Part shown: positions 1 through 11,570 of the stretch, one piece after another
Position numbering within the stretch: position 1 is the stretch's first letter
Layout: the number at the start of each line of letters is the position of its first letter
Origin: Cinnamomum chago
Lineage: Eukaryota > Streptophyta > Magnoliopsida > Laurales > Lauraceae
Length of the DNA: 64,000 nucleotides
Assembly (NCBI GenBank): GCA_038049695.1
Contig: CP142459.1
Span: forward strand, 68,874,001-68,938,000
Direction: 5' to 3'
Position numbers and translations under genes: made by a program
The notes under the pieces: generated by a model
Database searches by the model: none
What the model saw: only the letters and a program-made list of their open reading frames with translations
Told to the model about the DNA's origin: nothing

Positions 1-1
1 G

Positions 2-1244
2 CTTGACGCACCAACGGGCCTCCTATTGGGCCTGGGGGAGCTCGAGTACGAGCAGCTGGTCCGCAATGGCGACCCAGCTTACGAGCCTCATGTCCTTGTG
101 GACGAATGGGACTCGATCGCTCTGAACTACACCTCTGGCACCACGTCGGCTCCAAAAGGTGTAGTCTACAGCCATAGAGGTGCGTACCTTAGCACTCTAA
201 GCATTATGGAGTGGGAAGTGGGGAGCTATCCTGTCTACTTGTGGTCGCTCCCCATGTTCCACTGCAACGGTTGGGCCCTCACGTGGGGGATTGCAGCACG
301 TGGGGGTACAAACGTGTGCATCCCCGGCACTGTACCGTGCCATCAACCACCATGGAGTCACCCACATGTGCTGCGCGCCGGTCCTCTTCAACGTCCTCCT
401 GGAGGCCCGCCCAGAGGAGTGGCGTCCACTAGCCGTTCCTGTCAAGATCCTTACAGGCGGTTCACCGCCACCTGCGCCGCTCCTTGAAAGGATGGAGCGG
501 CTCGGGTTTCAACTAATGCACGCCTATGGGCTGACGGAAGCCACCGGCGTGGCGCTGGTGTGCGAGTGGCAGTCGGGTTGGAACCGGTTGTCGGAGGGAG
601 AGCAAGCTCGGCTCAAAGCCCGACAGGGCATCAGCGCTCTCTGCCTCGGCGGGTTCGACGTGAAGGATCAGACTACCATGAAGAGCGTCCCCCACGACGG
701 GCAGGCCGTTGGGGAGATCGTCCTCCGGGGGAGCACTGTTATGAAAGGGTACTATAAGGACCCCGCCGCCACCTCTCTGGCCTTCAGTGGCGGGTGGTAC
801 CACACCGGCGATGCCGGGGTGGTGCACCCTGATGGGTACGTGGAGGTGACGGACCGGTTGAAGGACGTGATCATTTCAGGTGGAGAGAACATCAGCAGCG
901 TCCAGGTGGAGTCGGTGCTGTACAGTCATCCCATGGTGGCGGAGGCGGGTGTGGTGGCAATGCCACATAAGCATTGGGGTGAGACCCCTTGTGCCTTTGT
1001 CTCATTGAAGAAGGAGGAGGAGATATCAGTAAGGAAGAAGATAAAAGAAGAAGACATCATATCATATTGCAGAAAGAAGCTGCCCCACTTCATGGTTCCA
1101 AGGAGGGTGGTGTTCATGGAGGAACTTCCCAAGATAAACATGAAGACTCAGAAATTCAAGTTGAGAGAACTGGCCAAAACTCTTCCTCCGTTAAAGGAGG
1201 AGCATGAACAGCAGCAACACCTCTGTTCTGAGTCCCGTCTCTAA
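2..1244 (+). pseudogene. Peroxisomal acyl-activating enzyme (AAE1 / benzoate-CoA ligase type), 3' part, frameshifted
   Basis: This is the C-terminal two thirds of an ATP-dependent acyl-CoA ligase of the AMP-binding (ANL) superfamily; the 5' end lies outside the window. Visible motifs in order are the P-loop-like YTSGTTSAPKG (from about 128), the A5 motif YGLTEATG (about 523-546), YHTGD (about 799-813) and the hinge region DRLKDVIISGGENIS (about 853-897). The protein ends in Ser-Arg-Leu, a type 1 peroxisomal targeting signal, so the intact family member would act in peroxisomes. The reading frame is phase 2 up to about 325 (GGTNVC) and phase 0 from about 327 (ALYRAINHHGVTHM). From remembered family spacing, about 14 nt are missing there. 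Either the gene is dead or the assembly has an error. The A10 loop reads LPKINMKTQK: its lysine is present but the glycine normally before it is missing. The substrate cannot be told. The sequence is much more GC-rich than its surroundings. Confidence 0.85.
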
Positions 1245-2122
1245 GATGGAGCTGGTTTTTTTTTAACATGGTACTGATGATAGGACTATAGTGATACCTT
1301 CAAATAATAATTAATATGAAGTGGTCTTGCTTGTTTAGTGTTTGTCCCCAACAATAATGTTGTCCTACAAAATCCAAACACTTCATATCATTGTTTCTCT
1401 TATTTTAATCAATGAGTTTGAAAGTGAGGAATTCTTTTTGGTAAATCTGAAAGTGAGCAGTTTGAGTTGGGCATAACCCTGATTATTATTTTTTTGTGTG
1501 TGTGTGTGTGTGTTGGGGGTGTGTGTGCTTGTTTTGTCGGTGGGGGTGGGGGTGGGGGTGGGGGTGGTAGTTTGGTTTGGATTTCTAATAAGTGAATATT
1601 TTTAGCAGTCCCTCCAAAGAGGATCAGAAGCAAGGCAATATCACCATTGGCGGAAAATGATTCCCCCAATCAGAGGGTGCTACATGGGGGAAATTTTTTT
1701 TTATGAAGGGGATGAGATGTCATGAAGTTGACATCTCTCCCCTCATGTGGCACCCCTGAGTAATCCCAATGGGGTCTCCCTATTTCTACCAAACAGGTTA
1801 TCCTCTTCCACCATTGGCCTGTACAAGACATGGGAGATGGGTCTATTCACATCACGATTGCGACCACTGCAAATAATAAGACAGTGGTTGCTGGAGCGGC
1901 ATTTTGACGGTGACCATTTGAATAGGTGGTATCAGTGAGCCTGTGACTCATGCAAATGCACCGACAAGTGCTGAGATGAAGTCACATGCATGATGCACCT
2001 ATAAGTGTGCTCAATTGAGTGTTTAATGTCCTCTCTACCTGATTTTCCTCATCCCATCTTCATCTAATCTCCCAGTTTCGTTAAACAAAACGCTAACACA
2101 ATAGCATGTGCAGTTAAAAACC
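1245..2122. other. Intergenic, with GT and GGGGGT repeats
   Basis: This is AT-rich sequence downstream of the acyl-activating enzyme with several polyadenylation-like AATAAT/TTAAT motifs around 1300-1420. It contains a (GT)n tract at about 1495-1514 and a (GGGGGT)4 run at 1541-1567. I see no coding signal. Confidence 0.6.
1541..1567 (+). repeat. (GGGGGT)4 G-quadruplex-forming repeat
   Basis: Four runs of five guanines are separated by single thymines, and a fifth G5 run lies just upstream at about 1515. This meets the usual G-quadruplex pattern with one-nucleotide loops on the + strand. It lies about 300 bp past the stop codon of the ligase gene. Confidence 0.8.
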
Positions 2123-2550
2123 ACACTGTCCGTTTGGGAAGGGAGGAGGGGAGAGGAGGGGAGGGAAAATTTGAGGGGGAAGGAAAATGAAGGGGAGGGG
2201 AGGGAAAATTAATTTTCCCTCCTCTTGTTTGGGAAGTAAAAAAGTAAGAGGAAGGAAAGTGAAAAAGTATAATTTTGTTTTTAGTGAGGTATAGAAAAAA
2301 AGACTATTTTACCCTTACTCTTGGAAAAAATTCAAATAAAGTCTAAAAGGCATTTTAGTCCTTTCCTCACCCCATCCTCACTTTCCCCTCATTTTCCCCC
2401 TGTTTTGGGGGGGAAATTTTTAAGGCAAAAAGTGAAAATTTTCCCTCCATTTCCCCCTCCCCCATTTTCCCTCCCCCCTTCCCAAACACCCTCCAAAACC
2501 ACTTTCCCCCCCCCCCCCCCCCATTTTCCCCCTCTTCCCAAACAGAGCCT
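2123..2550. mobile_element. MITE-like inverted-repeat element, purine/pyrimidine-rich
   Basis: The left end reads CTGTCCGTTTGGGAAGGGAG and the right end is its near-complement, CTTCCCAAACAGAGCC. The left half is G/A-rich and the right half C/T-rich, including a run of 17 C at 2506-2522, so the whole unit can fold back on itself. Ends beginning with a GTTTGG-like motif are common in plant hAT-type MITEs. No clear target duplication was found, so the boundaries are approximate. Confidence 0.5.
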
Positions 2551-3998
2551 TAAGACAAACCACCTCACTTATTATAGCAGCTCCTTTATAGTGGCCATAT
2601 CAAATTCACTCGCCATTTTCAATCTGGAATATTTGAGAATGGCTCCCTACCAGAGTACCTTTTATTTAGATTTCGAACCCTCAATATGCCATTCTTCTTG
2701 CATGTGTAGATACTCTTTCACGTTTATTGGCTTTCTTTCAACTTGTGCGCGCTACTATTCCAACTTGGATAACTAGTGAGAGTTCTCACCTAGCTATTTA
2801 AGTTTTCACCTGGATAACCATGTTTCAAACACTTGATATGCCCTATTTTTGTGTGTGCAGGCTTTCGTCTCACTTGTGTTAGTTTTCTTCTCACGTGTGC
2901 GGGCTACCGTTTTCACTTAAGTGGGCTGCCTTTCCCGTGCGTGCGGACTCCCTCTTGGGTCCTAACTTACCAGGCTTTAGTAAAAAAAACACAAAGAAAG
3001 AAATCAGGGGACATTTAATGAGATGATTTTTTTTTAATTAAAAATCAACACAACAAACCCTCCTCTTTTATGGGGTGGAAATGTATCATTGTTCATATCA
3101 TAGTTGAGGAGTGAATGAAGACACAGTATAAAACTATAAAATGTTCTTATAAATACATGTATATGACCATCTACGATTAACTGATGCTGGTTTAAGTTTA
3201 ATGCTTCTCTCTCTATGTGACCCACGTAGTAGCATGCTTTGCGATTCATCAGGTACATGGGCCACCTATGTCAAGCTGACAGCTGCCAAAAACTGATATT
3301 GATGTTGATATATAGAACCATAACCAGGCGGTCCAGGCCTTTTGTCTTTTTAACATTAAACTACCACCGAACCGATCGCTTGTTTGGATCAATCATGGGG
3401 ACAGGGGATCCGTTTTCAACCACCACTTCGCAGCTACGTGGAACATTTATTTTCCATCAGATGGATGTCGTTGGAGGTTTCAAGGTCTCTTAACCCACCT
3501 TGTAGTTCGGTTTCTTTTGAAGTCCTTTTGAAAAGGAAAGTGGAGATGGAATTCCACGATGAGAAGGGAATTTTGAATTCTAGTAGAATCTGCGAACCCC
3601 CAGTTTTTTAAGTTAAAAAGCCAAGACCCTTTTTCTACTACTAGTGGAGCCCTTTTCGTGCAAGATACATACTCTTTCCGTATGATAATCTGAAAAAATA
3701 AAGTCATTGAAAAATCCAATATTAATTATCCCAATGGAGAATGACCCGGTAACAAATTAAGTAATTTACAATCACTCATTGTTCTTGTGAAATTTAGTAA
3801 AAGCTTCAATAGAAAAAAGTAAGAAGAAGATTGAATAACAAGATATATGGAAGGAAACTAATTTTAAAAAAAGAGTTGAAAACTAACATTTTCTGGCCAT
3901 ACATGATTAGGCAAAACACTCACCAATTTCAATATAGATCGATAGTCAAGCCTATTTCCCATTAAAATTTGATTAAAACCTAGCGCCAAATACATACC
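2551..3998. other. Intergenic, no gene recognised
   Basis: This is AT-rich sequence with several short open frames that show no domain or codon signal. I see no transposon ends inside it. It borders the outer end of the giant inverted repeat at about 3999. Confidence 0.5.
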
Positions 3999-4567
3999 AA
4001 ATTCAATGAAATAAAATACTAACCAACCAAAACAGCACCCAACTCATACATTTAAATGAATCAACAACAAATCACAAGGATTCCAATCAATCTTTGGCAT
4101 TCTCATCTCTTCCTCTGACAAAAATTGCATCTTTACAGGCATTGAGATCGGAGTTGAAATTTTCTACACATGAAAATCTCAACTAAAATTTCTCATTTGA
4201 GTTCTTGCAGTGAATGAACAAATTCTTCAAACACAACCCTTTTCATGATCATTTGAGCTAAGCATTCTATTGAAATATAATAATACTAAGTGGGGCCCAC
4301 AGATGTGTAGTTCTCTTTGATTATATATATAATATAATAATACTAAGTGGGGCCCACGGATGTTAGAGAAAATGCATGACAAGTTCTTCTACTAAGTAAG
4401 GCTCACAAATGTGTAGTTCTCTTTTATTTTATATATAATATAGTAATACTAAGTGGGGCCTATAGATGTGTAGATGTAGAGTAAAAGCATGACAAGTTCT
4501 TCTACTAAGTGGGGCCCATAGATGTGTTGTTCTCGTTTTATTATATATATATATAATATAATAATAC
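3999..4567. repeat. Giant inverted repeat, left arm, outer part
   Basis: The first 280 bp are unique sequence whose reverse complement recurs at about 23605-23894 with only scattered differences. From about 4285 it changes into tandem units of AT-rich sequence around GTGGGGCCCAC (exact at about 4292 and 4349, degenerate at about 4453 and 4510). The arm is interrupted at about 4567 by the Mutator-like element and resumes at about 13172. Confidence 0.8.
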
Positions 4568-4890
4568 AAAAAATACTTTAGATAACCAGTTGGCCAAAAG
4601 AAACACTTTAACCGACCGTGTACCAGAACAATCAGTTTGCCTGAAACGGTGTTTTTTTTTAAAGAGTTTCAACTAGCGTCCCGAGGGACCTTATTTTTAT
4701 TAAGCTAAGGGTCCCTAGGGACCCTACGGCGGACATAAATTAGAATAAAAAAGGCATTTTGCTCGTGTTTTGTTGTCAAGGCTTCACATACAGGTTCCTT
4801 TGCGCCCATTTATTCCTCGAAAAACTGTGGTCCCCTCCAACATCTGTTTCGGGTGCTGCTCCTGCTCATCGCCCTTCTACCAACTGTGGT
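4566..4890. repeat. MULE left terminal inverted repeat
   Basis: It matches the reverse complement of 12830-13165 over its whole length with scattered substitutions. It includes the palindromic block GGGTCCCTAGGGACCC, which resembles the motif in the internal 75-bp repeats. Just inside it, TTTGTTTGGTGGGGAACATT occurs twice (about 4968 and 5057). Confidence 0.88.
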
Positions 4891-4959
4891 CCCCTCCCAC
4901 ACGTCTTTGTCGAAGGTTTCTGGCCTTTTTTGAGTCGTCTAGGCTGGATTGTCTTCTAG

Positions 4960-5942
4960 GTTGGGCTGTTTGTTTGGTGGGGAACATTAAAGTGCATTAA
5001 AGCCACCTCTTGAAGGTCATTCCCACCTCTTGAAGACCATTAAAGCCACATGCCTTTGTTTGGTGGGGAACATTAAAGTGCATATGATACTCTGTTTGGG
5101 GTAGAGCAATGGAAATGTGAAGTTTGTATTGCACCCTAAAACATGATTTTCTACCGTTGATAAACCCTTTTCATAATACCTAGTTGCACGTAACCATTTC
5201 TACATGCATCTCATTGTCTTCTTCCCCACAACATCCCATCATAAAAAAAATAGACAGATTGAGATTTGAAATCAAAGTGTTTGTGCTTTCCTTTTCCTTT
5301 CCAATATAAGTACTTCTGTCATGATAATAAGAAGAAATATTGTATTTTTATCACGACCATTGATTAAAAACCCATTGGGCCCTTTCAAGGGAAATAACAA
5401 ACCAGATTGCTGACAACTGTGTGATTGATCTAAGATTTTGAAGGTGATTGATATTTGTAGATCTCAAATCCAACAGTTAATGACTTGAACCAAATGTTTC
5501 AAACTAAGATAGAGATTGGCATGCAAACATCTTTGATATGATTTTTTATGTTTTTATTTTTCACTGACATTGATGTGAGAATAATATGGACCAAAAGAAA
5601 TGTCAGCATACAATTGAATTTTGGGTTTTAGAGAAACTGGTAGATAACATAAAGAAAATGATTTGAAATAAGTTATGTGATTAGAAAGAACATAGAGAAT
5701 CATATATGAAAATAAAATCTTCATTTGATTACCACTTGGGGTTGTAAAAAAAGCAAGATTAATCGAATCAATGTTATCAGAAATAATTGTACCACTGCTG
5801 ATGAATAGCCTTACTTACCAGTCAACTTCCAAATGGACTTGTGGTATTGAACAAATGTTCCTTTTGCAAATTATATATGTTCAGTGAAGCATATTTGTTA
5901 TTACTGATTTAACCAACTAATATGAAATGTTTTAATATTGCA
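4960..5942. other. MULE subterminal and 5' leader region
   Basis: This is AT-rich sequence between the left terminal repeat and the first recognisable transposase exon. It should hold the transposase promoter and first non-coding exon or start codon, but I cannot identify either. The first coding block begins after an acceptor-like TTGCAG at about 5942. Confidence 0.4.
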
Positions 5943-8347
5943 GTATTCCTTCGGATGTTGATGTCCTAATAATATTACATTATGATGGTAATTTTCAATC
6001 CGATCTCAAAGGTCCTCAATATATCGGAGGAAGACAAAAGATGAGGCATCTCCCTAAAACCATAACATATAGTGAGCTGGTGAACGTAGCATTCGAAGCA
6101 TCAAACTGGGAAGCAAGTGTGGAAGCGTTATGTATAAAGTACCTTCTTCACAATGGAAGTTTTTTTTCATTGATAGACATTGATGATGACAATGATGTAA
6201 AGGGAATGTTCAGAGCTTCGGGGACTTATCCAAGAAACAATATATTGTTGTTCGTTCCAAGAAGGGAAGGAGACACATATGCTACCAAAGAAACCCCAGA
6301 AACCAGGTTCGTACGTAGTGAAATTTATTTTTAATCCATAATTGTGTTTATATAAATCCAAAGTTAATTGATCCATGTGTTTTTTATACAGAAACAATAA
6401 GAGCCAAAGAAATAAACATCAACGAGAATCCTTGATCAATGAAATTAGGTTAACCAAAGCAAAAGAGTTGGTGATCGAGCCACACACGAAAACGAAAGAA
6501 CATAGTTCAAACAAGGAGCAACAATTTCATGTTCCGGACGAGTGGATTACTAGAGGGTTGAACGATGCAACCACCAAGCAGAACTTCACAATAGTGGACG
6601 CGATAGTGCCCGAGGCAATCATATCTGAGGAGGGAGTTGATTCAGCAAGGGAGATGTGGTTGGGTCGTAAGTTTAACGATCGTGAAGCTTTCAGAAGATG
6701 CATTGCAGAGTTTGCAATTTACAGTAACTTCACGTTGGAGCATGTGCGCATCAACATGAAGCAAGTAACTGCGCGCTGCAAAGATGTAAATTGTCCTTGG
6801 AGAATACATGCGTCCATGGTTGAATCGGGACCATATTTCAAGGTGCAGAAATACATAGCAATTCATTCTTGCTCGAAGCCTATGATGGGGACAGCTCATC
6901 CATAGGCATCTGCGAGGTTAATAGCAGATTTCATTAAAGAGAGGGTACGATACAATAATGATATAAGACCAAAAGAGATAATCAGTGAATATCAAATGGA
7001 GTTTGGTACCCTAATCAGCTACAGGAAGGCACACATGGTTAAGGAAGTTGCTCTGCACAAGGTTCGAGGGTCGTATGAAGAGTCGTTTCAGATTCTACCA
7101 CTGTATTGTAATGAGCTTAAAAGGATAAACCCGGGCACAGTGACCAACATCGACATCACATCTAATGACCGTTTTAGACGTTTCTTTTGGGCATTTGGTC
7201 CCTGCATTCGAGCTTTTCAAAACTCTTTGCTACCATTGATAGCAGTAGATGGGTCACATCTTCGTGGCAAATATCCCGGTGTTCTACTAGTAGCTGTGAC
7301 ACATGATGCAAATCATCAGCTATTTCGAATTGCATTCGCCGTTGCTGAATTAGAGCGTCGTGACAGCTGAGAGTGGTTCCTTGCAAACTTATATATGTCA
7401 TTGGGTGAACCGAATAACCTCACAATTATTTCGGACCGTCAGAAGGGCCTAATCCCTGCAGTTCAAGCCATAATTCCTAGTGCACACCACTGTTTCTGTT
7501 GTAATCATATAGTGGAAATATTAAGGCATCCTTTAATGATGTAGGCATTTTGAGGAAATTTTGGAAAGTTGTGCGGGCTTATAGACCTTTTAAGTATGAT
7601 GTATACATGAATGACATATTGTCGGTTGATCAGCGTGCTTATAATTACATTGACGCAATCGGGCGTCAAAATTGTGCAACGACTTTTGCACATAGACGCC
7701 GTTACGACATGCTAACTAGCAACGCCGCGGAGTGCACAAATAGCCTGCTTAAGGACACAAGGGTTCTACAAATTACAATGCAGGTTGAAGAAATACGTTC
7801 AAAACTAATGGAATTTTTTGAAAGACGGCATGCGCAAACGCAGAAGATTATGTCACGTCTGACTCCTTATGCAGAGAAGTACTTGAGCAATGAAATTGAA
7901 GAATCTCGCAGACTGCACGTTCGTGTCGTAGGTTTGGTAGAGTTCCAGGTGCAATCAAGTGAGTACGTCGATGTCGTCAATCTCGAGTGTAGATCATGCT
8001 CGTGCCGCAAATGGGAAGTAATGGGAATCCCATGCTCACATGCAATGGCTGCAATGAAAGTTCGGAATATTGATCCATATGATTTATGTGAGCACTGGTA
8101 CCATACGCCCATGTATCAGATGACCTATAGCGAGGTTTTACATGCAACCCGTGATAGAAAACAGTGGGAGTCGTGCTCTTGTGAACGTGTTCTTCGTCCA
8201 TTAGCAAGTAAGCAGCCGGGTCGGCCAAAGAAGAATAGGGTTCGGGTGGAAGACCGCAACCGCGTCAGAAGGGTTGTAACCTGCTCCAACTGTAAAGAGA
8301 GGGGACACAATCGGGGGACTTGCCATAATCCTCCAGCTATTCAGTAA
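5943..8347 (+). pseudogene. mudrA: mudrA-like MULE transposase, inactivated
   Basis: Encodes a MuDR-type DDE transposase that would cut and move the element. Exon 1 (5943-6311) carries the MuDR N-terminal domain and joins after a GT-AG intron to exon 2 at about 6391 (ETPETR/NNKSQ). Domains in order: the MuDR DNA-binding region (about 6640-6900), the catalytic core with first Asp in AVDGSHL (about 7246) and second Asp in IISDRQKGL (about 7420-7450), a SWIM zinc finger with C-x-C and C-x-H (about 7996-8043), and a CX2CX4HX4C zinc knuckle (about 8281-8322). Three lesions are visible: TAG at 6903-6905, TGA at 7368-7370 where the family has Trp (DS-W-EWF), and a 1-nt deletion near 7517 that moves the frame. 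The start codon was not found. Confidence 0.88.
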
Positions 8348-8735
8348 AGGAACCAGTTTTTGGTTTTTTTATGTCTAATATCACATGTAATTTTTTGGGT
8401 TTTGTTTATGCATATTAACAACAAATTTCAACCGATTTAATGATATTTTGTTTCAAATGGTTATTTATGGCTCCTTTTTTATGCATACGAACAGCAATGT
8501 AATCAGAAGAAATTTAATGACATGTCAATGACATTTTGTATTTTTCCAGATGTAATGTTCCATCTGGCTTCCTCTTGGTTGTTAATGTATAATTTCCCTC
8601 ATTTCGTTTTATTTTTTTCCCTTGAATAATTCCAAATTCAAGTTGGATTTCCCTTTGCAGTTATATTGGAATGGACCTTATCTACCCATAAAGACTACTT
8701 TTGCTATGCACTTTGTCTTAATATGTATTTGAAAA
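8348..8735. other. MULE spacer between the two converging genes
   Basis: This is AT-rich sequence after the transposase stop. It probably contains the transposase 3' end. I see no coding signal. It runs directly into the 75-bp tandem repeats. Confidence 0.5.
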
Positions 8736-9150
8736 ACAGATGTTGATGCATGGGTCCCTACTGACTCTTATATTTAACTAATATCGGTCGTAAGGGATGC
8801 AGGGAAGGAAACAGATGCTGTTCAATTGGTCCCTAGGGACCCTTATCTATAACTAATATCGGTCGTTAGGGACGCTGGGAAGGAAACAGATGCTGTTCAA
8901 TTGGTCTTTAGGGACCCTTATCTTTAACTAATATCGGTCGTAAGGGATGCAGGGAAGGAAACAGATGTTGTTCAATTGGTCACTAGGGACCCTTATCTAT
9001 AACTAATATTGGTCGTAAGGGATGCAGGGAATGAAACAGATGCTGTTCAATTGATTCCTATGGACTCTTATCTATAACTAATAAAGGTCGCTAGGGACGC
9101 TGGGAAGGAAATTTGGGCTGCTTTATGAGTCGTTAGGGACGCTGGGAAGC
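8736..9150. repeat. 75-bp tandem repeat, about 5 copies, inside the MULE
   Basis: The unit contains GGTCGTAAGGGATGCAGGGA, a GGAAACAGATGCTGTTCAAT block and CCCTAGGGACCCTTAT. By counting, the period is 75 bp. The CCTAGGGACCCTTA and TAGGGACGCT motifs are also present in the terminal inverted repeats, so the array looks built from terminal-repeat-like sequence. It lies between the 3' ends of the two converging genes. Confidence 0.85.
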
Positions 9151-9437
9151 TTGTGTGTTTAAATCACTGTAAATTAACAACAACTTTACAATTGTTGCCT
9201 CATTACATCAAAAATCAACTTCAACTTCAACAAATAAATCTCAACCCAAACAACAATTTCATTACATCATTTTCACAGAAAATAACAACTTCATTACACA
9301 TCATACATCAACATCCAAATAAATTTCATCCAAACTACGCGTTCTTTACATCATTTTCATCCAAAAGAATACCAGTTCATTACATCAATTTCACCAAAAG
9401 AATTTCATACGTCCTTGGCATATAATAAAACATAAGT

Positions 9438-11020
9438 CTATAAAGCTGGGAAGTTCGGGAGTTGAAGCCTGTCAGCATTCATAAGCCAACTTCTCTTGAA
9501 TATTTCAACCAAAATCTTCCGACGATAGTAGGGAATGTTAGCCTGGGTGAACTTTATCTGGCGACGGTGTATGCAGTGCTCCGCGTATCCAATAGCAAAG
9601 GAACCACAATCCGTCCCATTCTGCTGATAAGGGATATCAGTCTTTGTGATGTTCGTCCACACCCATGGCTCACCCCATCCGAAATCTCCAAATCGCTTAG
9701 TTAACCACATTCTCTGTTTACAAATTAAGTAGGAAAAAAAGTAAATAAATAATAGCATGCGAAAGGGCAATCCATGAATAACAAGAAATTGATGGGTTTT
9801 ATACTCACGAAACCATCATAAATATTCTGTGTAAGGTTATTGAGTTGTTTGCGTACGGTTCTCAGCCTTGTAACGTGGTGGATTCCTCCTAGCCTGCTGT
9901 GCCATGTGATTGTCAAGGGGAACTGAATGTCATTATTAGGTCATGCCCAAGGCTTTATCACTCGGCCGATTGCCATCTCGAGTAGGCCCATATCTGTAAA
10001 ATTGTCAAAAATATATTGTTGTTAGTGCATACCAACTTTGTAAAAGACTAATGCATTCAACAAAACACTATGATTAATACAAACCTGGAGCAGCTGGAGA
10101 GGGCCTGACAAACTCTTGAATGTATGTTCGAACGCATCACTCTCGTCTGTTGGGTCAATACCAACTGGTTTGCCATCCGAACCAACATCGGTTTTCTTTA
10201 GCCCAGCCCACCTCACTCCCTTGTTCAACATTCTGTATAGGTTGGCCAGACAAGCGGGGGCCCAGGCATAGGGTTTGAAATCCCTAAATAATTCAAGTGC
10301 ATATGCGGGCCCCCTAGAAGAAGAAGCGTTTGAATTGATCTGTCCCGAAACCAAGAAAAAGAAGAAATGCTCTAGTATTGTAAACCTCTTGCTCAGCACT
10401 AAGTTTCTTCTTCATCTTCTTATTATTTCCTTGATCAGCCTGGATCCAGAAGTGTTGTTCCAACCATGTGTACTTAATGGATATTCCACTGAAATCTACA
10501 CCCATTTGGGGTCGAAGGCCTAGCAATTCTTCACACAAATCTGCGACGTTTGCACTAGGAAATGTTATACCGGTGACAGCCGGTCCATTGATTGGTAGTC
10601 CGTAGATATATGCAACATCCTCTAGTGTCACTGTCGCCTCGCCGATGGGAAGGTGAAATGTGTTTGTTTCTGGGCGCCACCGCTCCACCAAACCGGTAAT
10701 CAATGCGTGATCTATTCTAATCCACCTCATCTGTGCAAGGTGGTATAGTCCGGACATACGAACATATTCTAGCTGCCTCTCGTTTAGATGCCATGTCCCG
10801 TAATCAGGGTTAGTCGGAATGCATCTATAAGTACCAAGCTCCTGTCAACATGTAAAAGAGAGCACGTAAAAAACCATGCATTGACATTCAATTGAAAATG
10901 GTAGGTGGTTTAGCAACATACAATCCCATTATATATGGCTGAACTAATATGTGTTTCCTGCTCAGAGAGAAGATCAACTGTAGCATTTTCGTTTGCATTG
11001 TTGCTCTCTGCTTCAGACAT
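9438..11020 (-). pseudogene. Plant mobile domain (PMD) gene with Ulp1-type C-terminal exon, decayed
   Basis: Transcribed towards the transposase gene. Exon 1 (11020-10922) starts with ATG, encodes 33 acidic residues and ends at GT. Exon 2 (10841 to about 10085) encodes a plant mobile domain (aminotransferase-like PMD, PF10536 type): YHLAQMRWIRIDHALITGLV, ERWRPETNTFHLP and LPINGPAVTG. Exon 3 (9993-9809) continues with WHSRLGG. Exon 4 (9713-9438) ends in a Ulp1/C48 cysteine-protease C-terminus: IPYQQNGTDCGSFAIGYAEH holds the oxyanion Gln and catalytic Cys. The catalytic His and Asp of such proteases were not found. Frameshifts near 10330-10360 and in exon 3, plus an in-frame stop after KPWA, show decay. 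PMD genes and Ulp1-like proteases are each known as passengers of plant Mutator elements. That both belong to one transcript is inference from phase and spacing. Confidence 0.72.
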
Positions 11021-11570
11021 CTGTCAGTTACAATCAAAAGCAACAATATTAACCCATAATAATATTACCTCAACCGGGTCTGCCAGAGAAGGATGGAAAG
11101 ACAGTGTACAGAAAGGTCAAGTTTGGAGAATGCACTGCTAACTACTTTGGAGCTACTCACCTAGGCAAAAAGTCGACACTGGACTTTACCAAGATCACAA
11201 ATGAGGAATGATGGGCCCAGGACTCAACAGTCCACATGCATATCTAAATAGATATTTGAATAAAATATAGGCAATGCCAATTGGGACCAGTGGATTGCCA
11301 AGACACATCCCAAAAGAATCTGGAGATTCCTTTGCATGTGACCTCCACCTCAAGAAGAAATTTCAACCTGAACCTTCGTAATAAAAGATGAAATTGATGG
11401 CATTTCTTTCAGTGAGCCCTATACCCCAATAGAAATTCTTCTATGATGTTAGTTGTATGATGATAATGGTGATGTGATGCCGTCTGTCTTTTGTTCCAGC
11501 TGGGCTTCATTGGGTCTGTATCTGCTCCTTGTCTTTCTTTTGTTTTGTTAATTTGTCTAGCCATTTGTTT
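11021..11570. other. MULE interior with an unidentified coding-like fragment
   Basis: A frame at about 11070-11210 on + reads as protein-like sequence (GKTVYRKVKFGECTANYFGA, then LDFTKITNEE followed by a stop and WAQDST). I do not recognise the family. It may be a captured gene fragment or part of an unknown element. The rest is AT-rich. Confidence 0.35.

Noticed and set aside
2321-2776. 151-residue Pro/Phe-rich frame
   Set aside because: It runs through the C-rich half of the MITE-like inverted repeat and has no domain.
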